Below, one piece after another: positions 63,581 through 64,000 of a stretch of 64,000 bases of DNA; the stretch's first letter is position 1; each line of letters opens with the position of its first letter. Where the stretch lies: positions 52,737,058 to 52,801,057 of the forward strand of contig OU862919.1 of NCBI GenBank assembly GCA_917880885.1, read 5' to 3'. The notes beneath the pieces are model-generated. The model was given only the letters and a program-made list of their open reading frames with translations, had not been told where the DNA came from and ran no database searches. This stretch comes from Limnephilus marmoratus. Lineage: Eukaryota; Arthropoda; Insecta; Trichoptera; Limnephilidae. The translations under genes were made by a program, and so were the position numbers.

Positions 63581-64000
63581 GTTCTGTCACCGACTTTGTT
63601 TCTGTTGCACATCAATGACCTCTTTTCATGTGCACCGATTCATTGTTACGCGGATGACAGTACAGTCCATGATAGCTTTTTGTTTGACAAACCCCCAAAG
63701 GGCACACAAACTCCAATAGCTCGGAGGGCTTTGAAGCAAAGAATGGACGGTTACCTCGAGAGTGTTTTCTCTTGGGGTAAGAATAACCTCGTCGAATTTA
63801 ATGTTTCAAAGACCCAATCATGTTTGACAACGTCTAAAAGGGATCGAAGTGAAAATCTAGTCTCCTTCAACGGAAGCAATCTTCCGAAAAGGACCTCCAT
63901 CGATATGCTCGGTGTAACTCTAAGTGACCAGCTCAGGTACGGGGGCTCCATCGAAACCAGAGTTAAGTTAAGAAACTGGGCGTACTGTACAGGGCCCGCA
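63581..64000 (+). pseudogene. LINE family A reverse transcriptase fragment, runs off the window
   Basis: An open plus frame from 63581 reads VLSPTLFLLHINDLFSCAPI then HCYADDSTVHDS (the RT catalytic YADD at about 63647-63658), LVEFNVSKTQSCL and SIDMLGVTLSDQLRYGGSIE, and continues past the end. It lacks a start codon and begins exactly at the conserved VLSPTLF after an in-frame TAG, so it is 5'-truncated or rearranged. The overlap with the preceding fragment (SIDxLGVTxSDxLR) shows two separate insertions of one family. The I/Jockey-like affiliation is tentative. Confidence 0.8.

Noticed and set aside
1..64000. CRISPR arrays, bacterial operons, toxin or viral gene clusters
   Set aside because: Regular short repeats with unique spacers, ribosome-binding sites and packed genes are absent; all spaced repeats seen are inside transposable elements.

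Overview
The window is AT-rich eukaryotic DNA, almost certainly from an insect. Small ORFs are scattered on both strands with no operon-like packing, poly(A) and TAAA tails abound, and every long ORF belongs to a transposable element. Dispersed repeats ending near TTATAATATTAGTAGGAT (about 46.05 kb), a LINE 3' end with CGTTTCTCCGCAGGGGTAGG, and an R1-type LINE suggest a moth or butterfly, but that assignment rests on recall of typical repeats. No CRISPR array, rRNA gene or intact host gene is visible. The only host-gene candidate is a promoter and first exon at about 5.7-6.4 kb: a short ORF start runs into a canonical AAG|GTAAGT donor, so much of the window could be intron or intergenic space downstream of it.

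Layout. 0-10 kb: 3' end of LINE family A, a TSD-flanked LINE fragment (1.9-2.4 kb), copies of a dispersed SINE-like repeat (here SINE X), the host exon candidate, and a decayed mariner/IS630-type transposon (7.1-7.85 kb). 10.5-15.3 kb: a young Ty3/gypsy LTR retrotransposon on the minus strand with LTRs differing at one base, a GTGTG target duplication, Gag-protease and integrase, but no reverse transcriptase; a block of short repeats lies where RT should be. 16-18.5 kb: an inverted-repeat element, a tRNA-derived SINE, and C/T-rich dispersed repeats. 21.4-25.3 kb: an RTE-type LINE stub with a 29-bp target duplication next to a 5'-truncated R1-type LINE with a 789-codon RT ORF. 26-29.7 kb: MITE-like and fold-back elements. 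30.2-32.65, 34.95-35.76, 40.85-45.14, 49.4-54.1, 58.63-59.39 and 60.9-62.3 kb: six Jockey/CR1-group LINE copies, from nearly complete (two ORFs, 83-bp promoter-like repeats) to 5'-truncated stubs. 62.66-64 kb: two fragments of LINE family A.

How the parts relate. LINE family A and SINE X share the same 3' end, a nested two-stem RNA structure followed by poly(A), which suggests that the LINE machinery mobilises the SINE. Four of the Jockey/CR1-group copies end in a small stem-loop followed by GT and a TAAA-type tail. Nesting gives a relative chronology: a 644-bp solo LTR sits in the RT gene of the 49.4-kb LINE with a 4-bp target duplication, and a LINE stub splits a tRNA-derived SINE exactly between its pol III A and B boxes. 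The most unusual objects are the RT-less but recently mobilised gypsy element, hammerhead-ribozyme-like cores at 3.4, 16.0, 16.4 and 38.9 kb, and several near-perfect long hairpins (20.3, 27.3, 39.7, 47.6, 55.9 kb).
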